A stretch of DNA of 64,000 nucleotides, from positions 11,054,732 through 11,118,731 of the forward strand of contig NC_135561.1 of the NCBI RefSeq assembly GCF_964340395.1. The letters run 5' to 3'. Below are positions 23,801-34,085 of the stretch, piece by piece. Under the pieces are notes generated by a model that was given only the letters and a program-made list of their open reading frames with translations, had not been told where the DNA came from and did no database searches. Positions within the stretch are counted from its first letter, which is position 1, and every line of letters begins with the position of its first letter. Source of the stretch: Glandiceps talaboti (taxonomy: Eukaryota > Hemichordata > Enteropneusta > Spengelidae). The translations under genes were made by a program, and so were the position numbers.

Positions 23801-26800
23801 CCACCAATCAAACTCAACCATAATTACATCACTATGAACCTTGTATAAAGAATACAGTTATGCTACAAAACCATTGGTATATCAACAATCAATCAACAAT
23901 TCATCGATTAATTAGTTAGGTGATCAATGAATGAATCAGTTAGTAAATTTATCGGTCTATCTATCAACTAATGAGTCAAGCAAAATGAAAATTCAATCCA
24001 CTTTTGTAATCAAATAAAAATTTTAATTTTTAGATATGTTTATTTACTGAGGCATAATATATAACAAGTTGTCATCAAAGACTGTTGGTATTGTATCCTG
24101 TTGACTGTTTAGTTTGATTTAATTTGCCATCCACAGGAGGAGAGGATAGATCCTATAGTTTTAACACAGTGGAACGCTACGACTGTAGGACCAATCAGTG
24201 GTTAGTTGCTCCAAGTATGAAACGGAAACGAGCAGGTGCTGGGATAGCGGTGTGTGATGGCAAAATATATGTAGCAGGTATGTGTGCTCACTAATGAATA
24301 TGTCATATACTACTCATTGGAAAGACAAAAGATTGCATAGTTTGGCCACTACGGGGTGCTAATCAAAAGGAGATTTTAAGATAGTGTTCTTGTTAGAAGA
24401 ATCAGTCCAACTACAACTATTGAAGTCAAAAGTGGAGAGCTGGAACACGCCCGGACCATAGTAATATGTGTGAAATAAATTTATTTCACGAGATTTTAAG
24501 CTTGAAGTGCGAGTCAGAATCATTCAGTACTGTCGCATACTTTGAAATTCACCCTTTGTCAAATGTTTTTATGGAAAATGTTGTCCATTTTAGTGACAAA
24601 TACAAATCCTTAACTTTGCTTCTTCTTCCATTTGCAGTTTCAGGAACCACCATTCCAGAAATAGAGACATTTTCATAAAATATGGGGTTCTGGTGAGTCA
24701 TTTCATGATATTACATCACCGAATTATTTGTGATTTTACAGAAACATTAAATTGATCTTATGCCTCTATAGGGTATCTTTACCATGGGCTATTGCATCAT
24801 GGGAGTCAGCAGAAATGAGTACTCGTGATGAACAATGAATATCCATGACAAGTGCTTATACACTTCACTGTAAAACATATCTCATGAATATTCATTGTTC
24901 ACCCATGAATAATCATTTTTGCTGACTCCCATGAGGTAATGTTGCTCACAACAAAGATACTTATAAAGGCACAAGATCAACTTGATGTTTCTCTGAAATC
25001 ACAAGTAATTGTAGGTGATGTAAAATCATGAAATGATTCTCCAGAACCCATAGTTTATAAAAAAATGTCTCTATATCCTGGAGTGGTGTTTCCCTGTAAG
25101 ATTTAGAAACTTGTAAACTTGTGTTTATGTCCATTTTACTAACTCTTTCTTATATTATAATTTGTTTGGCATACATACTTACCCTTCCTATCCCTCCCTA
25201 TCCCTAAACTGGGTCACCCCCAATTATGATACTACTTTCAAAATGACTGAAAAGTAAGTACTAAAATATGGCGATTTGATTGTGATGAGGAAACTCTTTT
25301 CTGTATTTCTGTTTATTGTCATAGGTGGATATGATAAAAGCTACCATACAGATCGTGCCAGTGTTGAATGTTTTGATCCCGAGACTCAGGAATGGACGTT
25401 TGTAGCTGAGATGGAGAAGGCTAGGTCGGGTCTAGCTTTAGTAGCCATGGATCACTTTATCTATGCATTTGGTGGTAGATTAAGACACACAGACCAGTAC
25501 TTTGATGTCGCTGAAAGGTAATTGCATCACTTCACTGAAAATATAGTCATCAGTTTTGTAAATAACTTGACGTGTGAAGTTGGTCAGCTTAGTAGATAAC
25601 ATCTAGCCACATGTTTTGCATGATCGATTCTTTGCATTAGCAGTTCAAGTGCAACTTTCCCGACTTGGTGAGCCAGCAAGTCGGGTGTCATAAAACTTGT
25701 TTGCATCTCTAAAGCTATTTGCAATGTCACTGATAATGGGTCAGTAAAACTGATAACAACTGATATGACATTAGGGGCTTCACACTAAGATATAGTCTAT
25801 CTGCTAGACCTCGGATGTTCTTCCGATAAAATATGACACACGACCGAACATCGCTATCGAGGATGGAACATCCAAGGTCTAGCAAATGTCATCAGGATAT
25901 AAATAACTGCCAATCAGAGAACTGCATTAGCGACAAGCACAAACAGAGGACAATAGCTAATTTTTCATATATATTCATCTTAAGGAGGGGCTTGTAAAAC
26001 TAACCACCAATGCGTTAACTGAAATGTGTGAATGACAACGTCTACACACTCATCAAACACAATTACCATAAACCGATAAGACATAGTAATGACATAAATG
26101 TGTTTGTCAACACCTGCATGCAGAGATTGAATATATTAAAGTATATGATGCATACATGGCCCAACCCACCGCTTAACGTAATCTCAATGGAATGTCCGGT
26201 CTGAAAATGACATTTGCTAGACTGTTCGGGCAAGCCCTCACTGTGAACTTCGTTCGCTTGTAGTATTGAAGGAAAGCCCAAACGTCTAGCAGCAAGACTA
26301 ACTTAGATATTGAGCTTAGCTTTGCCTGATGTGTTATGTAATAGTGCTTTATCACATTTGTAAATATTGCCAACAAACATTATTCAGTGATAAGAAAGAT
26401 AAGAAACCCCACTTCCTTAGCTAATGACTTGATTCTGTAATGGCAAACTGATATTTTACTAGCTACACCTCACCACTAGGTGGCAGTGTTTGCAAGTTAC
26501 AGCTGACCACTAGGTGGCAGTGTTTGCTGGTTACATGACCACGGTAATTACCTCTATGTAAGTATTAGCTTCTGATTCGAATTACAGGTACTACAAATTG
26601 TACAATGCACAAACTCATCAATGAAACCCATTGCACCAATGCATACTGGCCCTAAGTAGTGGGTTCTCTAAGTATTGGCTTTTAACTTGAATTCCGGGTA
26701 CAATACACAAACTCATCAATGAAACCCATTGCACCAATGCATACTGGCCCAAGGTATTTGTTTCTCTAAGTATTGACTTCTAACTTCAATTCCAGGTACA

Positions 26801-27018
26801 ATACACAAACTCATCAATGGACTTCCATTGCCCCAATGAATACTGCAAGAGCCTGGCCAGCAGTTGCCATATTTGACAACAAGATCTACGTTCTTGGAGG
26901 ATTTGACGGTTCCAACAGACTACGCAGTGTAGAAAGATACGATCCACAAAACGACGTCTGGTTATTTGCGAGTAATATGAACGTGAGCCGAGCTGGCTGT
27001 GGTGCTGCTGTGATCTAA
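20466..27018 (+). CDS. Kelch-like BTB-BACK-Kelch protein, complete, 6 exons, 564 aa
   Basis: Exons are 20466-20865, 21502-22010, 22964-23192, 24137-24277, 25325-25517 and 26796-27018, all with GT-AG introns and matching phases. It is probably a substrate adaptor for a CUL3 E3 ubiquitin ligase. The BTB domain covers about residues 15-118 (ELCDVII, YHAHKVVLAG, FMYTGKIEIT). The BACK domain covers about 130-235 (LGIHSFADIY, EEEVYEATMKWIRYD). Six Kelch blades cover 273-564, with YVVGG, YAIGG, YAIGG, YVAGG, YAFGG and YVLGG repeats and the usual ERYD..W partners. The ATG at 20466 has A at -3, and an in-frame TAA at 20403 rules out an upstream extension in this exon. Blade 2 carries a longer loop (ALADSQEETMYLK), somewhat like KLHL28. 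I cannot assign the orthologue among KLHL17/20/28-type proteins. Confidence 0.96.
21502..22010 (+). CDS. Kelch-like exon 2 (BACK and first blade)
   Basis: The acceptor is ATCTTTAAG and the donor GTAAGT. It encodes residues 134-303 with IHSFADIY at the start and RDKWIPQ at the end, in phase 0. Confidence 0.96.
22011..22963 (+). other. Kelch-like intron 2
   Basis: I see no exon, domain or strong repeat in it. The 21 bp before the acceptor is AT-rich, as usual. Confidence 0.6.
22964..23192 (+). CDS. Kelch-like exon 3 (blade 2)
   Basis: The acceptor is TTTACAG and the donor GTAAGG. It holds the ARTAVAAATLNGMLYAIGGE and ARSFIAVATLGDYLYAIG strings and leaves in phase 1. Confidence 0.96.
23229..23790 (+). 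repeat. About 45-bp minisatellite in intron 3, about 12 copies
   Basis: The array begins 37 bp after the exon 3 donor. The main unit is 45 bp (AGTGCATAGC, AACTATAGCC, ATGCCCATAG, CAACAACAAA, GGTTC). It alternates with a 49-bp variant carrying CTGGACC-TATAGCTATATCC. The frames across it (HSNNKGSVH type, or ALNLCCCYGHGY on minus) come from the period being divisible by three. Confidence 0.93.
24137..24277 (+). CDS. Kelch-like exon 4 (blade 3)
   Basis: The acceptor is CATCCACAG and the donor GTATGT. It encodes GGEDRSYSFNTVERYD through KIYVAG, phase 1 to 1. Confidence 0.96.
24320..24375 (+). repeat. Dispersed repeat with CTCF-like core, copy 2
   Basis: AAAGACAAAAGATTG, then TTTGGCCACTACGGGGTGCT, matches the 2800 and 36640 copies. 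It lies in Kelch-like intron 4. Confidence 0.6.
24640..25097. mobile_element. Foldback element, family F, copy 1
   Basis: The arms are about 200 bp each: CAGGAACCACCATTCCAG, AATAGAGACATTTT and CATTTCATGATATTACATCA on the left are the inverse of GATGTAAAATCATGAAATGA, AAATGTCTCTAT and CTGGAGTGGTGTTTCCCTG on the right. It lies in Kelch-like intron 4. Relatives are at 36784-37097, 37129-37538 and near 56340-56422. Confidence 0.88.
25325..25517 (+). CDS. Kelch-like exon 5 (blade 4 and start of 5)
   Basis: The acceptor is GTCATAG and the donor GTAATT. It encodes GGYDKSYHTDRASVECFD through YFDVAE, leaving in phase 2. Confidence 0.96.
25803..25883. repeat. Palindromic element, family D, copy 2
   Basis: The left arm GCTAGACCTCGGATGTTC is matched by the right arm GATGGAACATCCAAGGTCTA. 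The spacer has CCGATAAAATATGACACA, like the 15284 copy. It lies in Kelch-like intron 5. Confidence 0.8.
26470..26488 (+). promoter_or_regulatory. Candidate CTCF site 1 (tandem pair)
   Basis: TCACCACTAGGTGGCAGTG fits the bilaterian CTCF core (CCASYAGRKGGCRS) with a mismatch only in the flank. The second site follows 34 bp on. Confidence 0.5.
26504..26522 (+). promoter_or_regulatory. Candidate CTCF site 2 (tandem pair)
   Basis: TGACCACTAGGTGGCAGTG fits the extended CTCF consensus at every position I can recall. It lies in intron 5, about 270 bp before exon 6. Confidence 0.55.
26554..26762 (+). pseudogene. Two decayed copies of the exon 6 acceptor and exon start
   Basis: Two upstream copies (about 26561-26663 and 26671-26762) repeat the intron end and first 60 bp of exon 6. 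Copy 1 keeps ATTACAG but has TGA where exon 6 has TGG (the HQW codon). Copy 2 has the same TGA, and its acceptor CAG reads CGG. Confidence 0.85.
26796..27018 (+). CDS. Kelch-like exon 6 (blades 5-6, stop)
   Basis: The acceptor is AATTCCAG. It starts RYNTQTHQWTSIAP and ends GCGAAVI then TAA at 27016-27018. Decayed tandem copies of its first part lie directly upstream. Confidence 0.96.
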
Positions 27019-28029
27019 CAGTTTCATCACATGATCACATCTCCTTGCACAGTAAGAAGTCAGTGGTTTCTATGACAACCAGGATATTATTATGCAACCC
27101 CAGATATTTCCTGCATAGCACTCATGTATTTAAGATTAGAAGATATATTATCTATCATTTTAAACAGTTTCACTTTTATCAATGAAATATACATGTCATT
27201 AGTCATGCAACTTTAAACATAGCCTATCATTTTTAGATGTTTTAGAATACCATCACATGATTGGTCAATTCAAATGAAATATACATGTCATTAGTCATGC
27301 AATTTTAAACTTAGCCTATCATTTTAGATGTTTTAGAGTAACTATCACATGATTGGTCAATTCAAATGAAACTTACCACCTAGTGTGCAAATGATGTAAT
27401 GTGATTGGTTGTTTGTCAGAATAGTAAAAATAAGGCAAATTGTGATCTAAACATATTTTGATGTTTGTAACATCAAAATATATCATATTCGTTTAGTGAA
27501 AGAAAAAACACTTGCTACTCCAAGCAATGTAACTTTCACTTGCCAGATTTGAATATCGAGATACCAAGTCCAAAGTTTAAGCCAAATACATATCAAAAAA
27601 TTAATATTTCCATATTTAATACTGAATTTGCTCTGTTTGACAGAGCAGTTGTTGTAGACCAAGTCTTGTTTGTTTGTTTGTTTGTCTGTTTGTTTGTTTG
27701 TTTGTTTGTTTGTTTGGAAAGACTTTGTAATTCATATATAGTTAGTACCTTTGCATCATTACACAGTGCAGCATTTTGTCATGCAAACAGCTAATAATTA
27801 TGGTGGGTTTTTAAAAAAAATATTTTCACAAATGGGCAGCTGTATTTAAACCAAACCTTTTATTTGTTGTGGAATGTAGTATTTTAAGGGTTATATGAAA
27901 AAGTTATACATTATTACGTATGATATTCATTTTATGTGCTCTCAAGATTATGGGGTTCATTTTAGGTATTTAGTGCAGGTGCAACTACAAGAATGTCTTA
28001 TTGTGATTCACATAAATATGAACTCTAGA

Positions 28030-28203
28030 AATTAATAGGGCACCCTAGGTTCCCATTTAAAGTAATAGGGCACCCTAGGCTATCATTTAGAGTGATTAAT
28101 AGGGCACCCTAGGGTCCCATTTAGAGTAATTGATACGGCACCCTAGGCTATCATTTAAAGTGATTAATAGGGCACCCTAGGCTCCCATTTAAAGTGATTA
28201 ATA
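28030..28203 (+). repeat. Approx. 35-42-bp tandem repeat, 5 copies
   Basis: Each unit has AATAGGGCACCCTAGG, then CTCCCATTT or CTATCATTT, then A(G)AGTGATT. Confidence 0.9.
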
Positions 28204-28582
28204 AGCACTTGATATTCAGTCAAAATGATGTTTTTCGTTTCAAGTGACTGTGAATGTACTCTAGTTTTGTACAGTTACATAAAACGTAGAAAGTACTCAT
28301 AGGTAACAGTCAAATCTCATGTCACTAACAGTTTATGACCTCCTAACTCAATTATTATGGCAGCCGTAATAGTCTTTCAGTTTTATATAAGAGGGCATAC
28401 AACATTTTGAAAGTAACAAAGTCTTCACTATCTAGCAATTCTAGAATATGTTTGTTGCCATGGTGATGTAAGTCAGCCATAAAGACAGTAATCAAAAAAC
28501 TAACTTTACTTATCAAATGTTTATTGCAATGCTTCGACTGTAATATTCATCATGTAGGTTTCATGAAAAGTGCTGATTAGTC

Positions 28583-29325
28583 AGTCACAGCTGCATGCCC
28601 CTGTGGTGACATCAATGCACTGAGTAGTCAGTCATAGCTTCATGCCCCTGTGGTGACATCAATGCACTGAGTAGTCAGTCACAGCTGCATGCCCCTGTGG
28701 TGACATCAATGCACTGAGTAGTCAGTCATAGCTTCATGCCCATGTGGTGACATCAATGCACTGAGTAGTCAGTCATAGCTAGCTACATGCCCCTGTGGTG
28801 ACATCAATGCACTGAGTAGTCAGTCATAGCTGCATGCCCCTGTGGTGACATCGTTGCACTGAGTAGTCAGTCATAGCTTCATGCCCCTGTGGTGACATCA
28901 ATGCACTGAGTAGTCAGTCATAGCTTCATGCCCCTGTGGTGACATCAATGCACTGAGTAGTCAGTCATAGCTAGCTACATGCCCCTGTGGTGACATCAAT
29001 GCACTGAGTAGTCAGTCATAGCTGCATGCCCCTGTGGTGACATCAATGTACTGAGTAGTCAGTCATAGCTGCATGCCCCTGTGGTGACATCAATGCACTG
29101 AGTAGTCAGTCATAGCTTCATGCCCCTGTGGTGACATCAGTGCACTGAGTAGTCAGTCATAGCTGCATGCCCCTGTGGTGACATCAATGCACTGAGTAGT
29201 CAGTCATAGCTTCATGCCCATGTGGTGACATCAATGCACTGAGTAGTCAGTCATAGCTGCATGCCCCTGTGGTGACATCAATGCACTGAGTAGTCAGTCA
29301 TAGCTAGCTGCACTGCATGCCTCTG
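28583..29325 (+). repeat. 47-bp minisatellite, 16 copies
   Basis: The unit is CAGTCATAGC, TGCATGCCCC, TGTGGTGACA, TCAATGCACT, GAGTAGT. Variants alternate GCTGCATG, GCTTCATG and GCTAGCTACATG. The last copy is degraded. There are no unique spacers, so it is not CRISPR-like. Confidence 0.97.
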
Positions 29326-29896
29326 TTACAATTATTTTTATGAAAATCAGTGGTGGTCTATTGTAGACTGCACTTGCAGGTAATTGTAAGGGGGAATACC
29401 CCCCCCCCCCCCACCACCACCACCACCACCCCTCACCCATTGGGGGACATGACAGGATTAGAGGAGAGGGGATTGAAAAGAGGGTAGGATGGGTATAGTT
29501 TAGGGGATGCAGCTGGGACTCCTGCATTCATACAATCTGTGTCTTCCATATTTTAATGGTTTGGACAGTGACATTGTAAGAGTACAAACCACACACACAT
29601 TGGACAATGTATGTTTTGATTTAAGAGATTATATCTTATTTAGGATTTCTAATCTAGAAGTGTTGTTATGGCAACTGAAAGTAGACAAAACTTTGCCTTG
29701 ATGCTGTGTCATTCTATCAAGTATCAATTGTGTCATTTGGTGTCCTTCGGTCCTTAGGTGTGGTTCCATCTTAAAACAGAGACACAAGTCTTGTTAGATC
29801 TAAATGTTGTACGTTCGAAAGAAAATTTGAATTTATATTTGTACTTGAATTGTTTGCAATTTGCATCCCATCATAGCTGTCTTTAAGCGATGTCAT

Positions 29897-29909
29897 TGAC
29901 CTTTGACCT
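29897..29909 (-). promoter_or_regulatory. Candidate nuclear-receptor DR1 element
   Basis: The minus strand reads AGGTCA-A-AGGTCA, the exact HNF4/RXR-type DR1 consensus. Confidence 0.45.
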
Positions 29910-30221
29910 TTGTATTACTATGTCACGTGATACAGCATGGCAGAAGTAGATTGATAGATACACTAGTAAGGTATTCAGTTTCAAACAAGGTATCTTCTCC
30001 TGTGTAATAGATGTAGACCTTAGGTTTTAGAACTTTTTTTATATGTTCGAAACAAGAAACGTAAATCTTTACATTATGTTCATAATTTACGATAATGGTG
30101 CATCTACAGTGTAGTGAGCTCTTGATTGTTATGATGGTTAATTATGATACAAGAGAACTGAACCTATTGTGTTAGTAAAATACTGACCGGATGAAAACAA
30201 ATGTATGTATGATCAGAAGTA

Positions 30222-30240
30222 TGGCCACTAGAGGGCGCCA
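30222..30240 (+). promoter_or_regulatory. Candidate CTCF site 3
   Basis: TGGCCACTAGAGGGCGCCA fits the CTCF consensus throughout. It is the best such match I saw in the window. Confidence 0.6.
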
Positions 30241-30535
30241 TACAATTGCGCCTGTGAGGATGCCAACATTGTCAGAAACATGTCAGTGAAGTCCACAAAA
30301 AAGCTCTATTTCAAAATAACCAACTTGGTGCTTCTTTTATTTTTGATGACTTTTCAAAATGATGGCTATTTGTAATGTTCTTTTTAACTTTTTTTTTTTT
30401 TTTTGAAAAGTAGATAACATGATTTATGAATTTGAAATGATCTTATCTTTACACGTACTACTCAACCTGCTATTAAGGGTTGACATTATCGGAGTGTCTG
30501 CTTCTAGTACTTTGGGTCAGGTATGAATTTTTACC

Positions 30536-30785
30536 TACTTCTAGGGGTTATAAGTCACGATAATTTACTTTGTACTAGGGAGTCATTTATGGAAGTGTAC
30601 CTAATACTAGAGTCATATATGGAAGTTTCCTAGTATACTAGGGAGTCAAATTATAGAAATTTATCTAGTGCTAGGAGTCAAATATGGAAATTTTACAGAT
30701 AACTAGGGGGTTGAATCATACAACTTGACCTTGTACTAGGGAGTCAAATTGAAATTTTACCTCGTACTGGGGATCATGCACCTTG
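30536..30785 (+). repeat. Degenerate 45-bp tandem repeats, about 6 copies
   Basis: Units carry TTTACCTNGTACTAGGGAGT followed by CAAATTATGGAAA-like sequence. Confidence 0.75.
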
Positions 30786-31199
30786 ATAACAAATTGACTT
30801 CTGGGGGTTTTTTGGCTCCGTATACCCAACATTATACACAGGATTTATATGTGCAGTTGATACAAGATTTCATATTTTGTTGTCATGTTTATTCTTTCTT
30901 TGCTACTGAGTGTAAAATTGTATGATTATTAAATCAGTTTTCAAATCTTCCTAACTATTCATTAACTTGTCAATTGAAAATTGAAAATTGTGATTTTTAT
31001 GATTTGCCTAGGGGGTCAAGATACTGAGCTAGGTCAAGAACCTTTTGCTACTCATTATTTTTCTGTTGCGCAACTGTAAAAGTACTATACCTTGTAAGAA
31101 GCTAACGTAGAGGGCACTAGATATGTTTACAGTATCACATAAAGAGGGTGCTATACATCTGGATAATCCCCCCCCCCCCCCCCCCCCGAAAAATCTAGT

Positions 31200-31575
31200 C
31201 TCTGTTACCCAGACTCCTTCTGGCTTATTCCGATCCTCGAGAGCCAGGGTTATACAGCATCAGTGATTTGGACACAATATGGCAGCTGTCACTAGACTTG
31301 CACAGTTTCTCATTGGATGAACAATAATTCCTAATTTTAATTTTCATCAACTCTGTAAATATATTACATAAATATCATGCTATGAAATGTTTTTGAAAAT
31401 CACATACGTTATATGATGAACCAAAGTACTGTTAGTAAAGACTTACCAGCGTATGATTTTACTAGACAGATGTCATGTTGTGGATCAGCCTCTATACACA
31501 GCCATCTTGTTCCAAAACGCTGACGCTGTATTGTCCCTGGCTCTCTGGGGCAAAAGTCTGGGTACCGGGTAACCA
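31200..31575. mobile_element. Foldback element, family G
   Basis: The left arm (TTACCCAGACTCCTTCTGGC, GAGAGCCAGGGTTATACAGC, ATGGCAGCTGT) is the inverse of the right arm at 31495-31570 (ACAGCCATCTTGTTCC, GCTGTATTGTCCCTGGCTCT, AAAGTCTGGGTACC). The arms are about 75 bp. Confidence 0.82.
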
Positions 31576-32374
31576 AGACGAAGTTTTGAGTGGAATATGG
31601 TTGAATATGGTTGATAGAGGGCGCTGTTCATTTAGGGAGTATGGATGAGGGTTTAATATGGAGAGTGGCAGCTATGTAAAGTATAAAATATTCTTATAAA
31701 GAATGATGTAAAACACATTCAATTGTTTGTATTCATAAAGTAAACTATTGTGGATATTTGTTAGAGTGTTATAATTGTAGAGTTTTGTTTATTTACAAAT
31801 GTGGGCAATTTTTTGTTTTCTGCTCAAAGTTAGTATTTTCTGTGTTTGTTTTGTCACTACAGTCTATATGAATATGGTACTTGTTTTACTTTCATAATAT
31901 AGTACAGTTTGGTAAGCACTTGTAAAGTTGCCGTATATTACTGAACTAGTACCCTATCACTAGAAGTGTTGCCTATTTGGTTTGTTTGTTTGTTTGTTCT
32001 TTTTAATTGTAGAAATATACACCCATAGTGAGGCTCCTGACCTTTATGCTAAAGAAGGTCACAAGCCTCACTCTCAGTTTGTAATTGTGTAATTGTATAA
32101 AGCAGAGGAATTGTAATGTATTGTAAAAAAGGAAAGGCAAATAAATCCTTGGGGATTTGTGTCTTGTCATGTATGTACAGGATTTGTAAATCGATTGATT
32201 TTGTTCACATTTAATCTAGTGTTTTTGGATAGTGTGATTTGTAATGTTTTTTTTTTGGGGGGGGGGCAGCTTTTTGGTGGATTTGTTCACCATGTGAATT
32301 GTTTCTTATATCATAAAATATATACTCTGGTCATTCTACGTCACAACAATACACATCTATGTCACAACAAAGCA

Positions 32375-32480
32375 TGTCTACATCACTGGTTTTGCTGTGT
32401 GTTCGAAATATGAGTCAAAACGTTCAAAATTGCCATTACTTTCCCTTCTTTCATTTTACTGGTACTGCTATAATTATGTT
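32375..32480 (+). repeat. Fragment of foldback family B
   Basis: CATCACTGGTTTTGCTGTG, then AAATATGAGTCAAAACGTTC and AAATTGCCATTACTTTCCC, matches the right arm of 16655-17450. Confidence 0.75.
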
Positions 32481-33276
32481 ATTCTCCAATATATAAGCTA
32501 CGTATACATTCCAACATTCACCTAGCTTGCCGTAAGATTCTATCCAAAACAATGTATTAGTATTGTAAGTATGTTGTTGTTGTTGTTTTGTTTTGTTTTG
32601 TTTTTAAGTAAACTGTTTTGCAGCTATTTTGAAAATTGGGAATCTCTACGATACAAAGCCTTGTTATGAATTACATTGAATGAAGATAGAAGTATTTGTT
32701 GATTTGATTCTTCATTACATTTCATCACTAATGTAGTTATTTCTGTATATGCCTTTATCTTGTCTTGTCAACTTGTAATATTTTTTCAACACCTTGCCAA
32801 AACTTGTGGGGTTTTTTTTTGCTATAAATAAAACACATTTATTGCATTTTAACTTATCATGTGTCTAAAGTCTCTGTATTTCATAGATGACTTTCATTAC
32901 TTAACTTCTTGGAGACACGATTTTCAAATTGTTAGAGTGTGGTCAGCTTGGATGTCTGTAGATTGCAAGGTTAAGCCTCACCACCACTGCTGTTTGTTTC
33001 TGAAACGCTAAAGTCCATGGTTACCAATATGAACCACAACTGTGCCCCAGTCAACACTGCTGTGTAATGCGGGATCTTATTGGTATCGGTATTAAGATAG
33101 CTGATGCAATATGAATGCTTTAATCATATGCACTTATAGCGACAGCAATAAACTGTTACATGCTCCCCAGGGAGTTGTGCAAGTTATATAGAGCACCTGT
33201 GCCACTACAGGTCCATGCCAGGGTAATTATTTTAACATGCTTTTGTGAGTTTTGAAAAGTGATACATACATATATA

Positions 33277-33315
<39 letters not shown>

Positions 33316-34072
33316 TTCGTTCTTTAAATACATAATTATTAGATTCAAGGGTACAGATCATGGTTCACTGACAAAATTTGAAGTGGTATATCTACACCAT
33401 GCACCAAAGGGGCACGTATTATTAATAGATTGCCATTTTCTTAAATATCATACGAATCCTGCTCCTATCGCTTGGATAAACAGCGCCCCCAGTGTTGATT
33501 ATTGGAAATATAGGATGAATTTCACAGGAGTGTACAACACACTTCGTAAAAGAATGAGGTTATCATTGGATAATTACAACGTCACATATTTCATCGCTTA
33601 GGATGATTTTCTGATACCAAAATAAAACAAGTAACCATGCCAACACATTTCAAGTTTATTCATATTTACCATATATTTATTATCCATTCACATATTTGAA
33701 GACACAATTCATGATATTATGAAGGGAGTTATTTTCACTTCTGAAGTAAAACATCTTCTAAATTCTAAGATTCATTCTTCATATATCTCTTATTTGACAT
33801 GAGTGACCTTTACACTTTGACCTCTAGCTGCTAAAGGTCACAAAGTGTACAGCTATCACATTATGTAAAGCAAGCTTAAAATATATAGAATACTTTTTTT
33901 TTTCAAATAGCTCTGGATAAATAAACACAAACAAAAACATTTTTAAAAATAGCACAAATACAAACGAGTTGTCTTTAAAGCGTACTTGACTGATTTACTC
34001 TGGTCATTATAATGCCCTGCATGACTTGATCACCCAAACTTATTCAACTGGCCATGACCTTTTCATGAACTC

Positions 34073-34085
34073 TGACCTTTGACCC
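34073..34085 (-). promoter_or_regulatory. Candidate nuclear-receptor DR1 element
   Basis: The minus strand reads GGGTCA-A-AGGTCA, a canonical DR1. Further AGGTCA half-sites lie at 33803-33842. Confidence 0.45.

Larger units (their letters stand above)
27019..32850 (+). other. Kelch-like 3' flank or long 3'UTR
   Basis: No new exon was found. The first AATAAA I noticed after the stop is at 32140-32145, with another at 32827-32832, so the 3'UTR could be very long; an earlier non-canonical site is equally possible. The stretch also holds a short direct repeat at 27180-27370 (TGATTGGTCAATTCAAATGA twice), a GTTT tract (27666-27716), and C or CCA runs at 29400-29430 and 31169-31187. Confidence 0.4.

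Noticed and set aside
28583-29325. CRISPR-like regular array
   Set aside because: Units are contiguous with no unique spacers, there are no cas genes, and the genome is animal.
33278-33601. 107-codon plus-strand open frame
   Set aside because: Starts in a TG/TA microsatellite and runs through dispersed repeat words such as CAGCGCCCCCA; no family resemblance.
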